From NCBI RefSeq assembly GCF_000346465.2, contig NC_034014.1:16135505-16199504 (forward strand): a DNA stretch of 64,000 nt, in the 5' to 3' direction. The stretch is from Prunus persica. Taxonomy: Eukaryota; Streptophyta; Magnoliopsida; Rosales; Rosaceae. Below the pieces are notes generated by a model that did not search any database, was not told the origin of the DNA, and worked only from the letters and a program-made list of their open reading frames with translations. A program made the translations under genes and the position numbers. Positions 23,274-34,900 of this stretch are shown piece by piece. Within the stretch, counting starts at the first letter, position 1; each line of letters begins with the position of its first letter.

Positions 23274-25412
23274 CTAACTTGATTGTACGAAGGGAAGATG
23301 ATCCACCACATGACCAGTTTGAATTCCAACTGACACTCCCTCATAGAATGGCTTTAAACGTTGTCCATTTACTTTGAAAGTCGAGCCATCTTTAGGATTT
23401 TGAATCTCCACAGCTCCATAGGGAGATACATTGACCACGGTGAATGGGCCAAGCCACCTAGACTTCAATTTTCCTGGAAAGAGACGCAAACGTGAGTTAA
23501 ACAAAAGAACTGACATACCTTTGGTGAATTCTTTCCGTTGAATGTTCCTGTCATGGTAACTCTTGGTACGTTCTTTGTATAGCTTTGCATTCTCATAGGA
23601 CTCATATCGAATTTCTTCCAATTCATTGAGCTGAAACTTTCTAACATGGCCGGCCTTGTCCAGATCAAAATTCAACTTCTTGATGGCCCAAAAAGCATTG
23701 TGTTCAAGCTCCATTGGCAAGTGACAGGCTTTTCCAAACACAAGACGATAAGGGCTCATTCCGATGGGAGTCTTATATGCAGTCCTATAAGCCCATAATG
23801 CATCATTGAGCTTGGCAGCCCAATCTTTCCTTGTACTATTCACCACTTTCTCTAGGATCTGCTTAATTTCTCTGTTGCTTATTTCTACTTGACTAGAAGT
23901 TTGAGGATGATATGGTGTAGAGACTCGGTGGGTGATATTGTACTTCTTCATGAGTGCTTCAAATAGCTTGTTGCAGAAGTGGCTGCCTCCATCACTAATG
24001 ACAGCCCTTGGAGTACCAAACCTTGTGAAAATATTGTCCCTCAAGAACTTCAGGACCACCTTATGATCATTGGTTTTGGTGGCTATGGCTTTCACCCATT
24101 TAGACACATAATCAACAGCAACAAGTATGTAGGTATAACCAAAGGAAGATGGGAATGGTCCCATGAAATCAATACCCCATACATCGAAGAGTTCCACAAA
24201 GAGTATGTTCTTCAATGGCAGTTCGTTCCTGCGGCTTATGTTTCCCATCCTTTGACACCTATCACACTTAACACAAAAATTAAATGCATCTTTGAATAGA
24301 GTAGGCCAAAAGAAACCTGATTGCAAAATTTTAAGTGCTGTTTTCTTGGCTCCAAAGTGGCCTCCACAAGCCAATTCGTGGCTATGCCTAAGGATGCTTT
24401 CTTGTTCTTCTTCTGGAACACATCTTCTAATGAGTTGATCTGGGCAATGCTTGAATAAGAAAGGTTCATCCCAGACATAATGTTTCACCATGGAAAAGAA
24501 CTTCTTTTTGTCCTGATAAGTTAGATCATTTCTAAGAACACCACAAGCAAGATAATTAACAAAATCAGCATACCATGGCTCTTTGACTTGGGCAACATAT
24601 AGTTGTTCATCTGGGAAAGTCTCATTCAATGGTAGTACAGCTTCTCCTTGCTCTTCAACCACAATTCTGCTCAAATGGTCAGCCACCACATTTTCACATC
24701 CCTTCTTGTCTCGAATCTCCAAATCGAACTCTTGCAGCAAGAGAATCCATCTGATCAAGCGAGGTTTGGCGTCCTTCTTAGCGAGCAAGTATCTAAGAGC
24801 AGCATGGTAAGAATAAACAATTACTTTAGAACCAACAAGGTAAGGGCGAAATTTTTCTAAAGCAAAAACCACAGCAAGCAACTCCTTTTCGGTTGTGGAG
24901 TAATTGAGTTGGGCATTATTCAAGGTCCGGCTCGCATAATGAATCACATGGGGAAGCTTGTTCTTCTTTTGACCTAAAACTGCACCAATAGCAAAGTCAG
25001 AGGCATCACACATTATTTCAAATGGTAAAGACCAATCTGGAGCTATGATAATAGGGGCTGAAGTTAGCTCTTTCTTCAAAGTCGTAAAGGCTTCCATGCA
25101 AATCTCGTCAAACTCAAAAACAGCATCCTTAGCAAGGAGATTACACAATGGTCTTGAAATGCTTGAAAAAAATTTTATGAACCTTCTATAGAATCCGGCA
25201 TGGCCCAGAAAGCTTCTAACTCCTTTAACAGAGGAAGGGGGTGGTAGATTTGTGATGATATTTATCTTGGCTTGTCCACTTGAATTCCCTTGTTTGAAAC
25301 AACATGGCCTAGCACAATTCCTTGTCTTACCATGAAGTGACACTTCTCCCAATTCAAAATCAGATTTGTTTCCTGACATCTTGTAAGCACTAGAGACAAG
25401 TGGTGAAGACAA
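23274..25412 (-). CDS. Athila pol, part 2: RT end, RNase H, integrase
   Basis: Open frame continuing the polyprotein after a frameshift. Order: RT thumb/connection ([20 protein letters not shown]), RNase H ([19 protein letters not shown] ... [18 protein letters not shown]), then integrase with an HHCC zinc-binding region ([15 protein letters not shown] ... [11 protein letters not shown]) and a DDE core ([40 protein letters not shown]), ending in an Athila-type C-terminal domain. The polyprotein is processed by the element protease, and the parts copy and insert the element. The frame is open for 712 codons, but the first ~50 residues are out of the true frame. The gene is 3' of gag-pro-RT on the same strand. 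Confidence 0.9.
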   Translation of the reverse strand: MSSPLVSSAYKMSGNKSDFELGEVSLHGKTRNCARPCCFKQGNSSGQAKINIITNLPPPSSVKGVRSFLGHAGFYRRFIKFFSSISRPLCNLLAKDAVFEFDEICMEAFTTLKKELTSAPIIIAPDWSLPFEIMCDASDFAIGAVLGQKKNKLPHVIHYASRTLNNAQLNYSTTEKELLAVVFALEKFRPYLVGSKVIVYSYHAALRYLLAKKDAKPRLIRWILLLQEFDLEIRDKKGCENVVADHLSRIVVEEQGEAVLPLNETFPDEQLYVAQVKEPWYADFVNYLACGVLRNDLTYQDKKKFFSMVKHYVWDEPFLFKHCPDQLIRRCVPEEEQESILRHSHELACGGHFGAKKTALKILQSGFFWPTLFKDAFNFCVKCDRCQRMGNISRRNELPLKNILFVELFDVWGIDFMGPFPSSFGYTYILVAVDYVSKWVKAIATKTNDHKVVLKFLRDNIFTRFGTPRAVISDGGSHFCNKLFEALMKKYNITHRVSTPYHPQTSSQVEISNREIKQILEKVVNSTRKDWAAKLNDALWAYRTAYKTPIGMSPYRLVFGKACHLPMELEHNAFWAIKKLNFDLDKAGHVRKFQLNELEEIRYESYENAKLYKERTKSYHDRNIQRKEFTKGMSVLLFNSRLRLFPGKLKSRWLGPFTVVNVSPYGAVEIQNPKDGSTFKVNGQRLKPFYEGVSVGIQTGHVVDHLPFVQSS

Positions 25413-27424
25413 TCATCAAAAGATGAACCAAAAACTGAAAAATCATCCATAAATACCTCCATGAATCGTTCCACCATATCAGAAAAGATTGCCATCATGC
25501 ATCTTTGGAAAGTTGCTGGAGCATTGCACAAACCAAATGGCATCCTTCTATAAGCAAATGTACCAAATGGGCATGTGAACGTGGTTTTCTCCTGGTCTTC
25601 CGGAGCAATGGGAATTTGATTATAACCTGAAAATCCATCAAGAAAACAGTAGTAAGCATGGCCAGATAAACGGTCAAGCATTTGATCAATAAAAGGCAAG
25701 GGAAAATGATCTTTTCTCGTGGATGTGTTCAACTTCCTGTAATCAATGCAAACTCTCCAACCAGTGATAGTGTGTGTTGGAACTAGCTCATTCTTCTCAT
25801 TCTTTACAACGGTGATTCCGGACTTCTTTGGAACCACTTGCACAGGACTCACCCACTTAGAATCTGAAATTGGGTAGATGATTCCCACATCAAGTAGCTT
25901 TAAAACTTCAGCCCTAACCACCTCTTTCATATTGGGATTTAGCCTCCTTTGTGCATCACGAGATGGTTTGCTGTCTTCTTCCATTAAAATTCGGTGCATG
26001 CACATGCTTGGACTAATTCCTTTGATGTCTGCTATGGTCCATCCAAGGGCTGTTTCATGTTCTTTCAGAACTTCAATTAACCTGTCCTCTTCATGTGAAG
26101 TGAGACTTGCAGCAATTATAACAGGGAGAGTTTCATTAGCACCCAAATAAGTATATTTAAGATGATTGGGTAGAGGTTTAAGTTCTAGCTTTGGTGGGGT
26201 GATAATGGATGGCTCCAATTTTGTGGAGGATGACACAAGAGGCTCAAGTGGTGGCCTAAAGGATGGTGGGTATGGCTGAAACACTTCTAAGGCAGCCATC
26301 ACTTCTTGGAACTCTGATTCAAAGAGATCTTCCTCTTCTTGTGTTAGGACCGCTTCCAAAGCATCATTAGACTTTTTCTGCACAATTTTAGAAGAAACCT
26401 CATGATCCACAACATCAATTGAAAAACAAGTATCAAGAGTGATAGAAGGTTGAGACAGAGCATCAAACACTTTAAATTCAACAGTTTCACCCAAAACAGT
26501 CATGGAGAGGGTGCCATCTTTCACTTTGATGATTGTGTCTGCAGTGGCCATGAATGGTCGCCCGAGGAGAATGGGATCAACACGGTCTTCATATGGGNNN
26601 NNNNNNNNNNNNNNNNNNNNNNNNNNNNNNNNNNNNNNNNNNNNNNNNNNNNNNNNNNNNNNNNNNNNNNNNNNNNNNNNNNNNNNNNNNNNNNNNNGAA
26701 TGAGTGTATTAACTTGAACTAAAATATCTTCTACAATACCTTTTGGATATTTGATAGAATGATCAGCTAGTTCAAGACGAATTGAGGTTTTCTTTATCCC
26801 TTCTAAGCCAAGCGCCTGATAAACTGAATATGGCATTACATTGATGCTTGCTCCCAAGTCCAACATGGCTCTTCCAACCGTCTTATCTCCGATGTTAATG
26901 GGAATGTTAAAGCTGCCAGGATCTTCTAGTTTTGGTGGAAGCTTCCTTTGCAACACAGCACTCACATTCTTGTTGAGCTTTACTTCTTCACTTGGAGTAA
27001 AATTGAGCTTGTGAGTCATCAAGTGCTTGATGAACTTTCCATATGCAGGAATCTGTTTAAAAACATCAAGCAAGGGCAAATTGATATTAACTTTACTCAA
27101 AATATCATAAATCTCTTTAAAAGCCTTATCTTGATTTGCTTTCTTCAATCGGCCTGGAAATGGAATCGGTGGAATATATGGAGGAGGTGGGATGTATCTA
27201 TCTTGATGAAGATGTGATGGCACAAATTTGTCATCTCTTTTATGCAATTGAAATGGATTGGGTTCCTGAGAATCAGATTTGGCCTTAGGAGTAGATTGGG
27301 ACGTTTTGGGTTGTTCTCCTTCCATAGCTGTGGTTTCTTCTTCATCTTCATCCTCTACAACCACAACATCATTTGATAGATCAGAACCAACTTTGTTATC
27401 AACAATCTTACCTGATCTGAGCAC
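25262..27424 (-). CDS. Athila pol, part 1: protease and reverse transcriptase
   Basis: Frame of about 720 codons. After an acidic/proline-rich spacer comes an aspartic protease with [10 protein letters not shown] (residues 189-198), then the RT with [22 protein letters not shown] fingers/palm and the catalytic FMDD (658-661). The frame ends a few residues past the RT at VDKPR, where one G appears lost (25270-25271); the correct frame continues in the next ORF. Another single-base shift in an A7 run (27446-27452) separates it from gag. An assembly gap (26598-26697) removes part of the protease-RT spacer, so the residue count is nominal. Confidence 0.88.
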   Translation of the reverse strand: MLRSGKIVDNKVGSDLSNDVVVVEDEDEEETTAMEGEQPKTSQSTPKAKSDSQEPNPFQLHKRDDKFVPSHLHQDRYIPPPPYIPPIPFPGRLKKANQDKAFKEIYDILSKVNINLPLLDVFKQIPAYGKFIKHLMTHKLNFTPSEEVKLNKNVSAVLQRKLPPKLEDPGSFNIPINIGDKTVGRAMLDLGASINVMPYSVYQALGLEGIKKTSIRLELADHSIKYPKGIVEDILVQVNTLIXXXXXXXXXXXXXXXXXXXXXXXXXXXXXXXXXXPYEDRVDPILLGRPFMATADTIIKVKDGTLSMTVLGETVEFKVFDALSQPSITLDTCFSIDVVDHEVSSKIVQKKSNDALEAVLTQEEEDLFESEFQEVMAALEVFQPYPPSFRPPLEPLVSSSTKLEPSIITPPKLELKPLPNHLKYTYLGANETLPVIIAASLTSHEEDRLIEVLKEHETALGWTIADIKGISPSMCMHRILMEEDSKPSRDAQRRLNPNMKEVVRAEVLKLLDVGIIYPISDSKWVSPVQVVPKKSGITVVKNEKNELVPTHTITGWRVCIDYRKLNTSTRKDHFPLPFIDQMLDRLSGHAYYCFLDGFSGYNQIPIAPEDQEKTTFTCPFGTFAYRRMPFGLCNAPATFQRCMMAIFSDMVERFMEVFMDDFSVFGSSFDDCLHHLSLVLTRCQETNLILNWEKCHFMVRQGIVLGHVVSNKGIQVDKPR
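26598..26697. other. Assembly gap (100 N)
   Basis: Exactly 100 N, the conventional length for a gap of unknown size, within the Athila protease-RT coding region. Confidence 0.98.
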
Positions 27425-28706
27425 ATGAACGGCCTTGGCTTCTTGGTTTTTTTGGATTGATCACGGTTTGACTTGGCCATTTCCCAGGTTCTCTTTGAGC
27501 TATTTCAGTAGCTATCTGGCCCAATTGGACTTCCAACTTGGAGATGGCAGCTTGTGTTGTTTGCTGGAAATTGTTTTGGTTGATTGCCATTTGCTTCACT
27601 AAATCCTCCAACGATGATGATTGTTGTGGCCTTTGGAGTGAAGGGGGATTCGCTTGATTCTGTGTATTCCTCCATGAAAAGTTTGGATGATTCCTCCAAC
27701 CTGGATTATATCTTTGAGAATATGGGTCATTTATTGGACCTCGGTTGTAGGAATTCACCAACTTAGCTTGCTCTTGCACAAATTCTGGATATGCAGCCCC
27801 AAAGGGACAAGAAATGGTAGGATGATCATGAGTTTCACAGATGCTACACACTTCCTTCAAAGGGTCTTGAGTTCAATGCAAGGAGGGCATCTAGCTTTTG
27901 TTCCAATTTGGAAATCTGTACACTAGAAGAATCATTAGAACCACCAGCAATACGTTTACCTCTTGTATCGGTGTGTTGGGTCTCCATTGCTATCTCCTCA
28001 AAGAGTTCATATGTTTCTTCTGGAGTTTTAGTCTTATAAGAACCACCTGCAAAATTAGTGACAATATTATGGCTAGAGGGGGTTAGTCCTTTATAAAACA
28101 TACGCATCTGAAGCTTCAATGGAATCCCATGATGAGGGCATTGATTGAGCAGCCCGTTGAATCTCTCCCATGCTTCACAAAACGACTCATCATCTTGTTG
28201 TGCAAATAGAAAGATCTTGTCCCTAAGCATGTCGGTTTTTTGCGTGGAGAAATATTTCTCCAAGAACTTCTTTTGAATGGCTCCCCAAGTCATGAGTGAA
28301 CCAGGCTTCAAAGAATTCAACCAATATTTCGCCTTATCTTTCAAAGTGTAAGGAAACACTCTCATTCGAAGTTGCTCTTCCGTCACACCTGTCAAGGGAA
28401 AAGAGCTCACAACATTAAAAATATCCTTTATATGAGTTAATGGATCTTCATTAGGTAAACCATAAAAAGAAAGGAGCATATTAAGATGAGAAGATTTAAG
28501 CTCACAGTTTCGAGCTGCGGTGGGCAGCAAGATGCTTGAAGGGGATGCTGGAATTGTTGGGATATCAAGGTCTCCCATGAACTCATTGGCAGCCATCTCT
28601 TCTTCTTCTTGGTCTGAACTTGATTCCGAATTTGAAGGTGAAGACCCTGGGAGGTCAGTGTGGATAGCAAGACCTTCACTTGTTCAAGGAAAGGATTACT
28701 AGACAT
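27408..28706 (-). pseudogene. Athila gag, frameshifted
   Basis: Nucleocapsid/capsid gene of the element. The main block (27844-28596) has the gag core (KYWLNSLKPGSLMTWGAIQ, FLEKYFSTQKT, CPHHGIPLKLQMRMFYKGL). After a one-base insertion near 27857 the frame changes to 27408-27860 with a Cys/His motif CSICETHDHPTISCPF and a Q/N-rich tail. The probable original start is at 28704-28706 (MSSNPFLEQVK), in a different frame from the core, implying another shift near 28640. Thus two or three lesions. Confidence 0.82.
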
Positions 28707-28800
28707 AAACTACCTGAAACAGAAAATAATTTGAGTTAATTAATACTTCTAAAAGAATGGGGTAACCTTGGGCACATAACCAGGGAAGAACTTTCATTCA

Positions 28801-28820
28801 GTCCCCGGCAACGGCGCCAA
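28801..28820 (-). other. Primer binding site, tRNA-Asp type
   Basis: On the minus strand TGGCGCCGTTGCCGGGGAC lies 7-8 nt after the end of the 5' LTR. It is complementary to the 3' end of plant tRNA-Asp. This is a primer site, not a tRNA gene. Confidence 0.88.
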
Positions 28821-29727
28821 AATTAGTTGTTAAAATGTTAACTCGCAATTGTACGGGCCAATTAGTAGTATAGCAAGACAAGTACGAGGTCGTACCAACG
28901 AGGACTGAGAAGTTAAAATTAGTTATGTACTTAGATTACCAAATTCAAGAAAGTAGGAGGTTAAGTCTAAAATAGAATTTAAAGCAAGAGTGATTGTAAT
29001 TGTTGAACAAATGAGGCAAAACGAAATTTCAAACAAAAGCAAAGTGAACAAATGTAAGAAAGAGTACTTTTGTAGGCTGAAAAACAGATTGGGAGACTAG
29101 GGCATTCGATTCACCATAACAATTCAATTCTGGGTTATAAGGAGTCAAGTGACAAGTCTCATTCGGATTCAAAGATTGATTCTAGCTAAAGTATGATTAG
29201 GCCATGGTGTCTGGTCCTAACCTTGTGCTCCTAATTCCCTAACTTGATCATTTGTTGTCTAATTTAAATTAAGCATTAGGAACCCATTAAGCATAGAAGA
29301 ACAATTTAAACAACCAAGCATGTATCTAATCCCTGTTGTCGAATGTCCATACACACTTTTCTTATTCATAGTTCAATTCAAATCAAAGCATGGTGTCTAC
29401 TCTTGATTCAAACCAAGGTAGCTAATATACAAGTTCTAATGGTGATCAATCATCCAAACAAGCATATTAACTGATAAGCATAAAGAATAGGAATATGAAT
29501 CATGAATCAAACTTCAAACTCAAAACTTCAACTTATAAACCCAGAATATTCATGTTAGGTTACATCATAGCCCTAGTTATGAATTTAGCTACTCATAATG
29601 GAAATGGAACTTAAGCAAAAATGAGAACACATATTGAATGCAATAAGAGTAGAGAAACCCAATTCTGAAGTTGCTTGTGGTTTCCAAGGCTTCTCCAGGT
29701 GCTTCTCCACGTCTAATGCTACTCCAA

Positions 29728-29913
29728 GCACTTTCTCATGTCTAGAGTATGGCAACTAAAGAGGTGATTTGGGATGAGTTTGGGTGGTTGGTGATGGCAG
29801 AGAAAGAACAAATTCGTAGGAAATGGAAGGAAGCACTTTCTCATGTCTAGAGTATGGCAACTAAAGAGGTGATTTGGGATGAGTTTGGGTGGTTGGTGAT
29901 GGCAGAGAAAGAA
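29728..29913. repeat. 105-bp tandem duplication in 5' LTR
   Basis: The unit starting GCACTTTCTCATGTCTAG at 29728 repeats at 29833; the second copy ends at GAGAAAGAA (29913). The 3' LTR has a single copy. Confidence 0.88.
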
Positions 29914-29921
29914 TGACTCCT

Positions 29922-30125
29922 TTGCACTTGAGTAGCTGACACACCTCCCTAAATTGCTCAACATGTCTGGTCTAAAGTCAAGGAAAGCTGTGGTGAGTCA
30001 CATGGCTCAAAGAAAGTATCCAATTGCACTTGAGTAGCTGACACACCTCCCTAAATTGCTCAACATGTCAGGTCTAAAGTCAAGGAAAGCTGTGGTGAGT
30101 CACATGGCTCAAAGAAAGTATCCAA
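29922..30125. repeat. 102-bp tandem duplication in 5' LTR
   Basis: The unit starting TTGCACTTGAGTAGCTGAC at 29922 repeats at 30024 with one or two differences. It is only distantly related to the homologous part of the 3' LTR (about 21010-21100). Confidence 0.88.
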
Positions 30126-30648
30126 GGCTCAACAACTGAAAACTACAATCCTAAGCCTGGTGTGTATATGGGCTCACGAATTAGGCTCAACTTCATTATC
30201 TGATGCATTTGAGTAGTCCATCTTGAAGTTCAGACTCTCATCTTTCCAACTACATATTATTTGGGCCAATCCAAGTTCGGAGAAAGATGTTAAGGCCGAA
30301 ATGAGTTGCCAACCCCGTCTGCTCGTTTTTGCACCATTTTGCATCTTTTCTTATCCAAAGACACCATTGCTACCTAAGGCCCAATGAACTGAATGATAAA
30401 CAGAAAAGGGATTAAAAGCACACGTTTGACTCAATAACATAACCAAATCATAAGCTAGAAGGGTACAAAATGATATACAATTGTGAACTGATCAAAGCTG
30501 ACATATTTAAGAAATATTTAGATGCCAACAACCCTATGTAAGTTTTGTATGAAGTTATCAATTTTATTTTTAAAGTCATCCTCTTGTATGTTTGTTTCTT
30601 TGTTTCTGATCCTATGATTTGTCATCTGTGTTGCTTTTCTGTCATCAT

Positions 30649-32067
30649 AGGGATGCCTTCTGGCATGGCGTGCGTTCTGCGGTGTATCGCAAAGATGCAC
30701 TACGACTCTTGAATGAGGAAGCAGTGAGTATACAGGTAATTATATCTGCACATGTAAAATATGTATTTTTTTGCTTTATATGTACAGTGAATAATTTGAG
30801 GATATGTACTGATTTTAAAGCAGGTATAAATATTCATTTGTGCTATGGCCCTTGTAGGTAATGGATTCATTCTTAGAGATTCTTACTATTGATCAAATGG
30901 CTGTACCGAGGGGCCAATTGAAGTCATGTTTTCTGCCAACATTTGGTTCGGTATGTTCAATTACTAACTCATTCTCTTCGTTTCCTACATAATATTTGAA
31001 AGTGGTACCAGTAGCACATGTTTTTTTACCTGTGAGCAGATATATATCTATGTCCATTACCTATTAATCTCGTTTATTTCTGTTACCTTCCTGGTTCCTT
31101 GCATTGTTTTAAAAAAAATTTATTTCTTTGTTACCTTGCTTGTACCATATGTTGTATGAGTGGTATTTTCAATGATTTTTGTACCATAGGGTATGTTTTT
31201 TGTAAGGTCTATGAAATATAGGCGTTTTGGGTCTTCTTTGCAGGCTATGGATTGATTATTATCTAATCTTCTTCATTTCCTAGGAACTTATGAAATGTAG
31301 GGACGAAGTTGGAAAAGTTGCCATGTATGTTGAAGTGGTTTTGAAGAATTTGCAAGAGAACGATTTACTGTTTATTCCAATTATTCATGTCAAAGAGGAA
31401 CATTTTACATTGTTAGTCTTGAACAAACAAAGTGGCTGTGGGACTACTACAATAATTTACAACCAAATGATAGCACAACTACTGACCCTTACTTGGATGA
31501 TGCATTAAAATTAGTAAGTACCTCTTACCAGATGCTCCTTCACTTATATACAGTTACTACTTTGAAATATAGTAACAACAACATTTGTCACATTGTAGCA
31601 AGCTAAAATTACCAACCACTTTCAGTTCACCAAAAGTAGTGTTCATACAATTTCGCAAAAAAATGAAATATGGAAACATGTTATGAGGAGGGGTGAAGTC
31701 GTAACATAATAGTGCAACCTTAAACAAGATGATCGGGAAATGCTTACATGGTTGACAGAGAATTGTGTTGATTATCCTATGAAGTCAAATACAGAATGCC
31801 CACAACAAAATCCTCTCGGGTTTGTGAATAGTTTTTGGGATTTTGGAGTTGTTACATTATAAAGATTGTTCTTTCAAACTGCTTGCTTTAACATGTTGTA
31901 GTGCTGATGCTGGGGTTGCTGTGATGTACATGATCAAAACGCTATCTGAAGGAAAGGCATTGGAGAACGTATTCCCTATTGGAGCAATGAAGAATATGAG
32001 AGTACATGTGCTTGGGAAGTTCATAAACGATGAAGATGGATGTTGGGATGCATACAGAATAAACTAG
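30649..32067 (+). pseudogene. Ulp1-like (C48) cysteine protease gene remnant, catalytic Cys lost
   Basis: Multi-exon remnant resembling Ulp1/SUMO-protease-like proteins common in plant transposons. Exons: about 30649-30735 (AFWHGVRSAVYRKDALRLL), 30857-30949 (VMDSFLEILTIDQMAVPRG), 31284-31513 (LLFIPIIHVKEEHFTLLVLN, with the expected His), 31600-31819 (ENCVDYPMKSNTECPQQNPLG) and 31901-32067 (ADAGVAVMYMIKTLSEGKAL, stop at 32065). All borders have GT/AG. Lesions: a one-base loss near 31430, TAA TAG in frame at 31707-31712, and the expected DCG reads DAG, so the nucleophile Cys is Ala. The 5' part is not found, possibly beyond the Athila insertion. Whether it came from a MULE/CACTA element or a host gene is unknown. 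Confidence 0.68.
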
Positions 32068-32317
32068 ATTGCTTTCTGTTTTAATGGTGTTTTTCATTTA
32101 TTAGTGTTTTCCATTTAATGGATGTTGGGATGCGTACTATATTTTCTCATGTTTGATCATTTTTAATGATTTTCATTTTCATTTGTTGGAGAATGGAGAA
32201 TGTTTTTGTTGGATTTTGCCATTATATATTGGAGAATGTTTGTTCATATATTGACAGACTTAATCTGTTCATTTGCACGATGTCCAACAATTATAATCTC
32301 ACTCTTGTTCTGGGTAC

Positions 32318-32444
32318 AACCTATCGTATAGGTAAGCTCCTGTCGTATAGGTAATTGCAGGTACCTATGTCACAGGTATAAGCCAAACTTCAAACCTATC
32401 ATATAGGTAAGCTCTTGTCGCAGGTACGTATAGGTAATCGCAGG
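32318..32444. repeat. Degenerate GGTACCT / CATAGGTA repeats, left of copia
   Basis: Short variants of ATAGGTAAGCTCTTGTCG and GCAGGTACCTATGTCACAGG. The same family continues right of the copia insertion (37674-37830) and again at 38550-38700, so the copia split an existing repeat array. Confidence 0.7.
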
Positions 32445-32736
32445 TAAAGAGAATATCACTCCGGTTCATCCCCGGAAATCAGTTGATTTCCCCAAATCAG
32501 ACTTGACAGATTCTTCCTCCCAAGATCAACGACATATTAGCTAGAATTGATTCATAACATATATGAGATTATTGTACTTACCATGTATTGCTTCTTTCTG
32601 TATATAGACTTGAGAAAGTCTACTCTCTGTACATTATATACGGCTGCAATACAGAGACCAAATATACTGGTTGATTCAATTACTCTCCTCCTCTATCTCT
32701 CATCTCCCTTCTCCCCCCTGAACTCTGTTTCCTATA
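32445..32736 (+). repeat. Copia 5' LTR
   Basis: 292 bp, TAAAGAGAAT...TTTCCTATA. Contains TATATA-type sequences near 32597 and 32635. Followed at once by the primer site. Confidence 0.93.
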
Positions 32737-32748
32737 TGGTATCAGAGC
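32737..32748 (+). other. Copia primer binding site (initiator tRNA-Met)
   Basis: TGGTATCAGAGC directly after the LTR, complementary to the 3' end of initiator tRNA-Met, standard for plant copia elements. Confidence 0.93.
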
Positions 32749-32791
32749 TCTTCGGAGCCAAAGCTCACGTTTTTCGATCCTACCCAATCAA

Positions 32792-34900
32792 ATGGCAAAC
32801 ACACCCAAGTCTGGAGAATCAAGTCATATTGATATGACAAAACTGATTTCTGAAATGTCAAAGCTTGCCTCACCCTCATTCTCATTCCCATCCTTGCCCA
32901 CCTCTTTCAACATCTCATCTCTGTTCCCAATTCCCATGGACAGAACCAACTATTTGAGTTGGAAATCACAATTTGAAGACGTATTGGAGATGCATGGCCC
33001 TGCAGAGGTCATCAAGAAAACCACAGACCCACCCAAAGTGCAAGAAGATGGCTCTGTGCATCCTGAGTTCGCCAGAGACAAACTGGTCCTGAGTTGGATC
33101 AAGGCGACTTCCTCCTCTTCCATAAAGATTCTACTCATCCCGTGTACCACGGCCTATCAGGCTTGGAATCTTCTGGGCAAGCGCCTCTCACCCCTTGCAG
33201 GTACCCGTGTGCGGATCCTTCGAGACCAAATTCGCACCCTCAGGAAGGATAACACCACAACTGTGACTGACTACCTCAACCATGCCAAATCACTTCTTGA
33301 TTCCCTCACACAAGCTCGTGCAACAATGGATGATGATGAATTCGTTAGCTATGTTCTAGACGGACTTGGGCTTGAATACAAGGAGTTAGCCACCACACTC
33401 CACTTGCACCCAGATATTGGTTTTGACCAGTTTTATGATCTCGCTCTCAGAGAGGAACAATTACAGAAACGCATGTCGCTCAACGTGGCCTCAGGTGTTG
33501 CTATGGCTGCTGATCGAATGCCCAATGAGCGAAAACCTCATTCAAACTCCGCTGGTCGCCATTACAACCCCTATCACGGATCTGGACGAGGACGTGGACG
33601 TGGCAGAAATTGGATTCAAAGGCACAATGGGCAAACAGATCCGTGGAAATCAACCCAAGGAAATTGGCCACAAGGACACAACACTCAGCCTCGCGACCAG
33701 CAGATTGCACCATCTGCCCCTTCTCACGCAACTCTTACAGATGGCCGCCCACCACTCCTTCCAACACCACCTGGCAATTCTCCAAATACCCAGCGCTCAG
33801 AAGTCATTTGTTATCAGTGTGATAGGCCTGGTCACATAGCCTGCTTCTGTCCAGATCGTAAGCCTCATGCCTACATGGCTGAAAATGCTGTCAACCCGTC
33901 TCCTTCTACTGATGATATAGCAAACCTCAATTGGTGTCTTGACTCCGGTGCTACCCATCACATGACCGCCCACACCGCTTCTCTACCGCATGCCCAGCCT
34001 TACACAGGTACTGATACAATTGTTGTTGGCAATGGGAATCAGTTAGCAATAACACATATTGGCAATACTAAAGTGACCGGGTTACATAAGTCCTTAAACC
34101 TTAATGAAGTGCTATGCGTACCTGCAATACGAAAGAATTTGATATCTATTCGTCGTTTTTGTCGTGATAATGATTGTTTCTTTGAGTTGGATGCTAATGG
34201 TTTTCATGTCAAGGACATCAAGGCGGGGACGGTACTTCTTACTGGCAGTAGTTCTGATGGGCTTTATCACATTCAGGCAACCCCACATCTTGCTCATCAA
34301 CTTGCATTCTATGGAGAGCGCACGACACAGGAAGTGTGGCATGCACGCCTTAGACATCCATCTCATTCAGTTTTTACAACCTTGTTGAATAAGTACCATT
34401 TACCTGTTAATGGTACCATTATCTCCAATAAAAATTGTCATATTTGCCCATTGGGAAAATCTTGTAGACTGCCTTTTGAATACAAACAGCTTCATGCTCA
34501 ATCCTCATTAGCACTTTTACATCTTGACGTATGGGGGCCCGCGCCAGTCCCCTCAAATTTTGGATACCATTATTATTTGTCCATTGTTGATGACCACACT
34601 CGGTTCACTTGGTTATATCCTTTGGCTAAGAAGTCAGATGTCTTTCCTACATTTATTACCTTCAAAAAGATGGTGGAAAATCGGTTTAGTTCTAAAATCA
34701 AGCAGTTGCAGGTTGATGGTGGGGATGAATTTATCAACAAATTATTCCTCGCATTTTTACGTGACAATGGCATATCGCATCAAATTTCTTGTCCCTACAC
34801 TTCCCAACAAAATGGAGTAGTGGAAAGGAAACATCGCCATATTGTTGCAATGGGTCTCTGTCTGCTAGCCCAATCACGATTGCCTTTTAGTTTGGGTTGA
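32792..34900 (+). CDS. Copia gag, protease, integrase (first part of polyprotein)
   Basis: 702-codon frame. The N-terminal gag has a UBN2-like region (TNYLSWKSQFEDVLEMHG ... TAYQAWNLLGKR) and an RG-rich stretch. The CCHC knuckle CYQCDRPGHIACFC starts at residue 340. The aspartic protease signature WCLDSGATHHM has its catalytic Asp at residue 384. The integrase follows: an HHCC part (HARLRHPSH ... CHICPLGKSCR), then LDVWGPAPVPSNFGYHYYL, QVDGGDEF and QQNGVVERKHRHI, giving D-D-E. The frame stops at 34898-34900 where about two T residues are missing from a T run (near 34888). The rest of the integrase continues two frames over. Confidence 0.93.
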   Translation: MANTPKSGESSHIDMTKLISEMSKLASPSFSFPSLPTSFNISSLFPIPMDRTNYLSWKSQFEDVLEMHGPAEVIKKTTDPPKVQEDGSVHPEFARDKLVLSWIKATSSSSIKILLIPCTTAYQAWNLLGKRLSPLAGTRVRILRDQIRTLRKDNTTTVTDYLNHAKSLLDSLTQARATMDDDEFVSYVLDGLGLEYKELATTLHLHPDIGFDQFYDLALREEQLQKRMSLNVASGVAMAADRMPNERKPHSNSAGRHYNPYHGSGRGRGRGRNWIQRHNGQTDPWKSTQGNWPQGHNTQPRDQQIAPSAPSHATLTDGRPPLLPTPPGNSPNTQRSEVICYQCDRPGHIACFCPDRKPHAYMAENAVNPSPSTDDIANLNWCLDSGATHHMTAHTASLPHAQPYTGTDTIVVGNGNQLAITHIGNTKVTGLHKSLNLNEVLCVPAIRKNLISIRRFCRDNDCFFELDANGFHVKDIKAGTVLLTGSSSDGLYHIQATPHLAHQLAFYGERTTQEVWHARLRHPSHSVFTTLLNKYHLPVNGTIISNKNCHICPLGKSCRLPFEYKQLHAQSSLALLHLDVWGPAPVPSNFGYHYYLSIVDDHTRFTWLYPLAKKSDVFPTFITFKKMVENRFSSKIKQLQVDGGDEFINKLFLAFLRDNGISHQISCPYTSQQNGVVERKHRHIVAMGLCLLAQSRLPFSLG

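Larger units (their letters stand above)
19550..30494 (-). mobile_element. Athila-lineage Ty3/gypsy LTR retrotransposon
   Basis: Nearly complete minus-strand element: 5' LTR (28828-30494), tRNA-Asp primer site, gag, protease, reverse transcriptase, RNase H, integrase, a 1.7-kb non-coding region, polypurine tract and 3' LTR (19550-21530). DLGAS protease, FMDD reverse transcriptase, the integrase sequence and the Asp primer site all point to the Athila lineage. At least three clear frameshifts, a probable fourth near the gag start, and a rearranged 5' LTR make it non-autonomous. I could not find a matching 5-bp target duplication (TTTGT on the left, AAGCT on the right), so the outer right end is approximate. 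Confidence 0.9.
28828..30494 (-). repeat. 5' LTR of Athila element, rearranged
   Basis: Plus-strand start TGTTAAAATG as in the 3' LTR. Near identity to the 3' LTR ends at about 29831. Beyond that the U3 part is replaced by two tandem duplications (105-bp unit at 29728, 102-bp unit at 29922) and only distant similarity continues to a CA end at about 30494. The TATA segment of the 3' LTR is absent. Length about 1.67 kb against 1.98 kb. Confidence 0.75.

Noticed and set aside
28801..28820. tRNA-Asp gene at 28801 or 55913
   Set aside because: Only the 18-20 nt tRNA 3' end complement is present, next to LTR ends; these are primer sites. No tRNA gene was recognised in the window.
29719..29964. 81-codon minus-strand ORF with an internal repeat
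   Set aside because: It is created by the 105-bp tandem duplication of non-coding LTR sequence.
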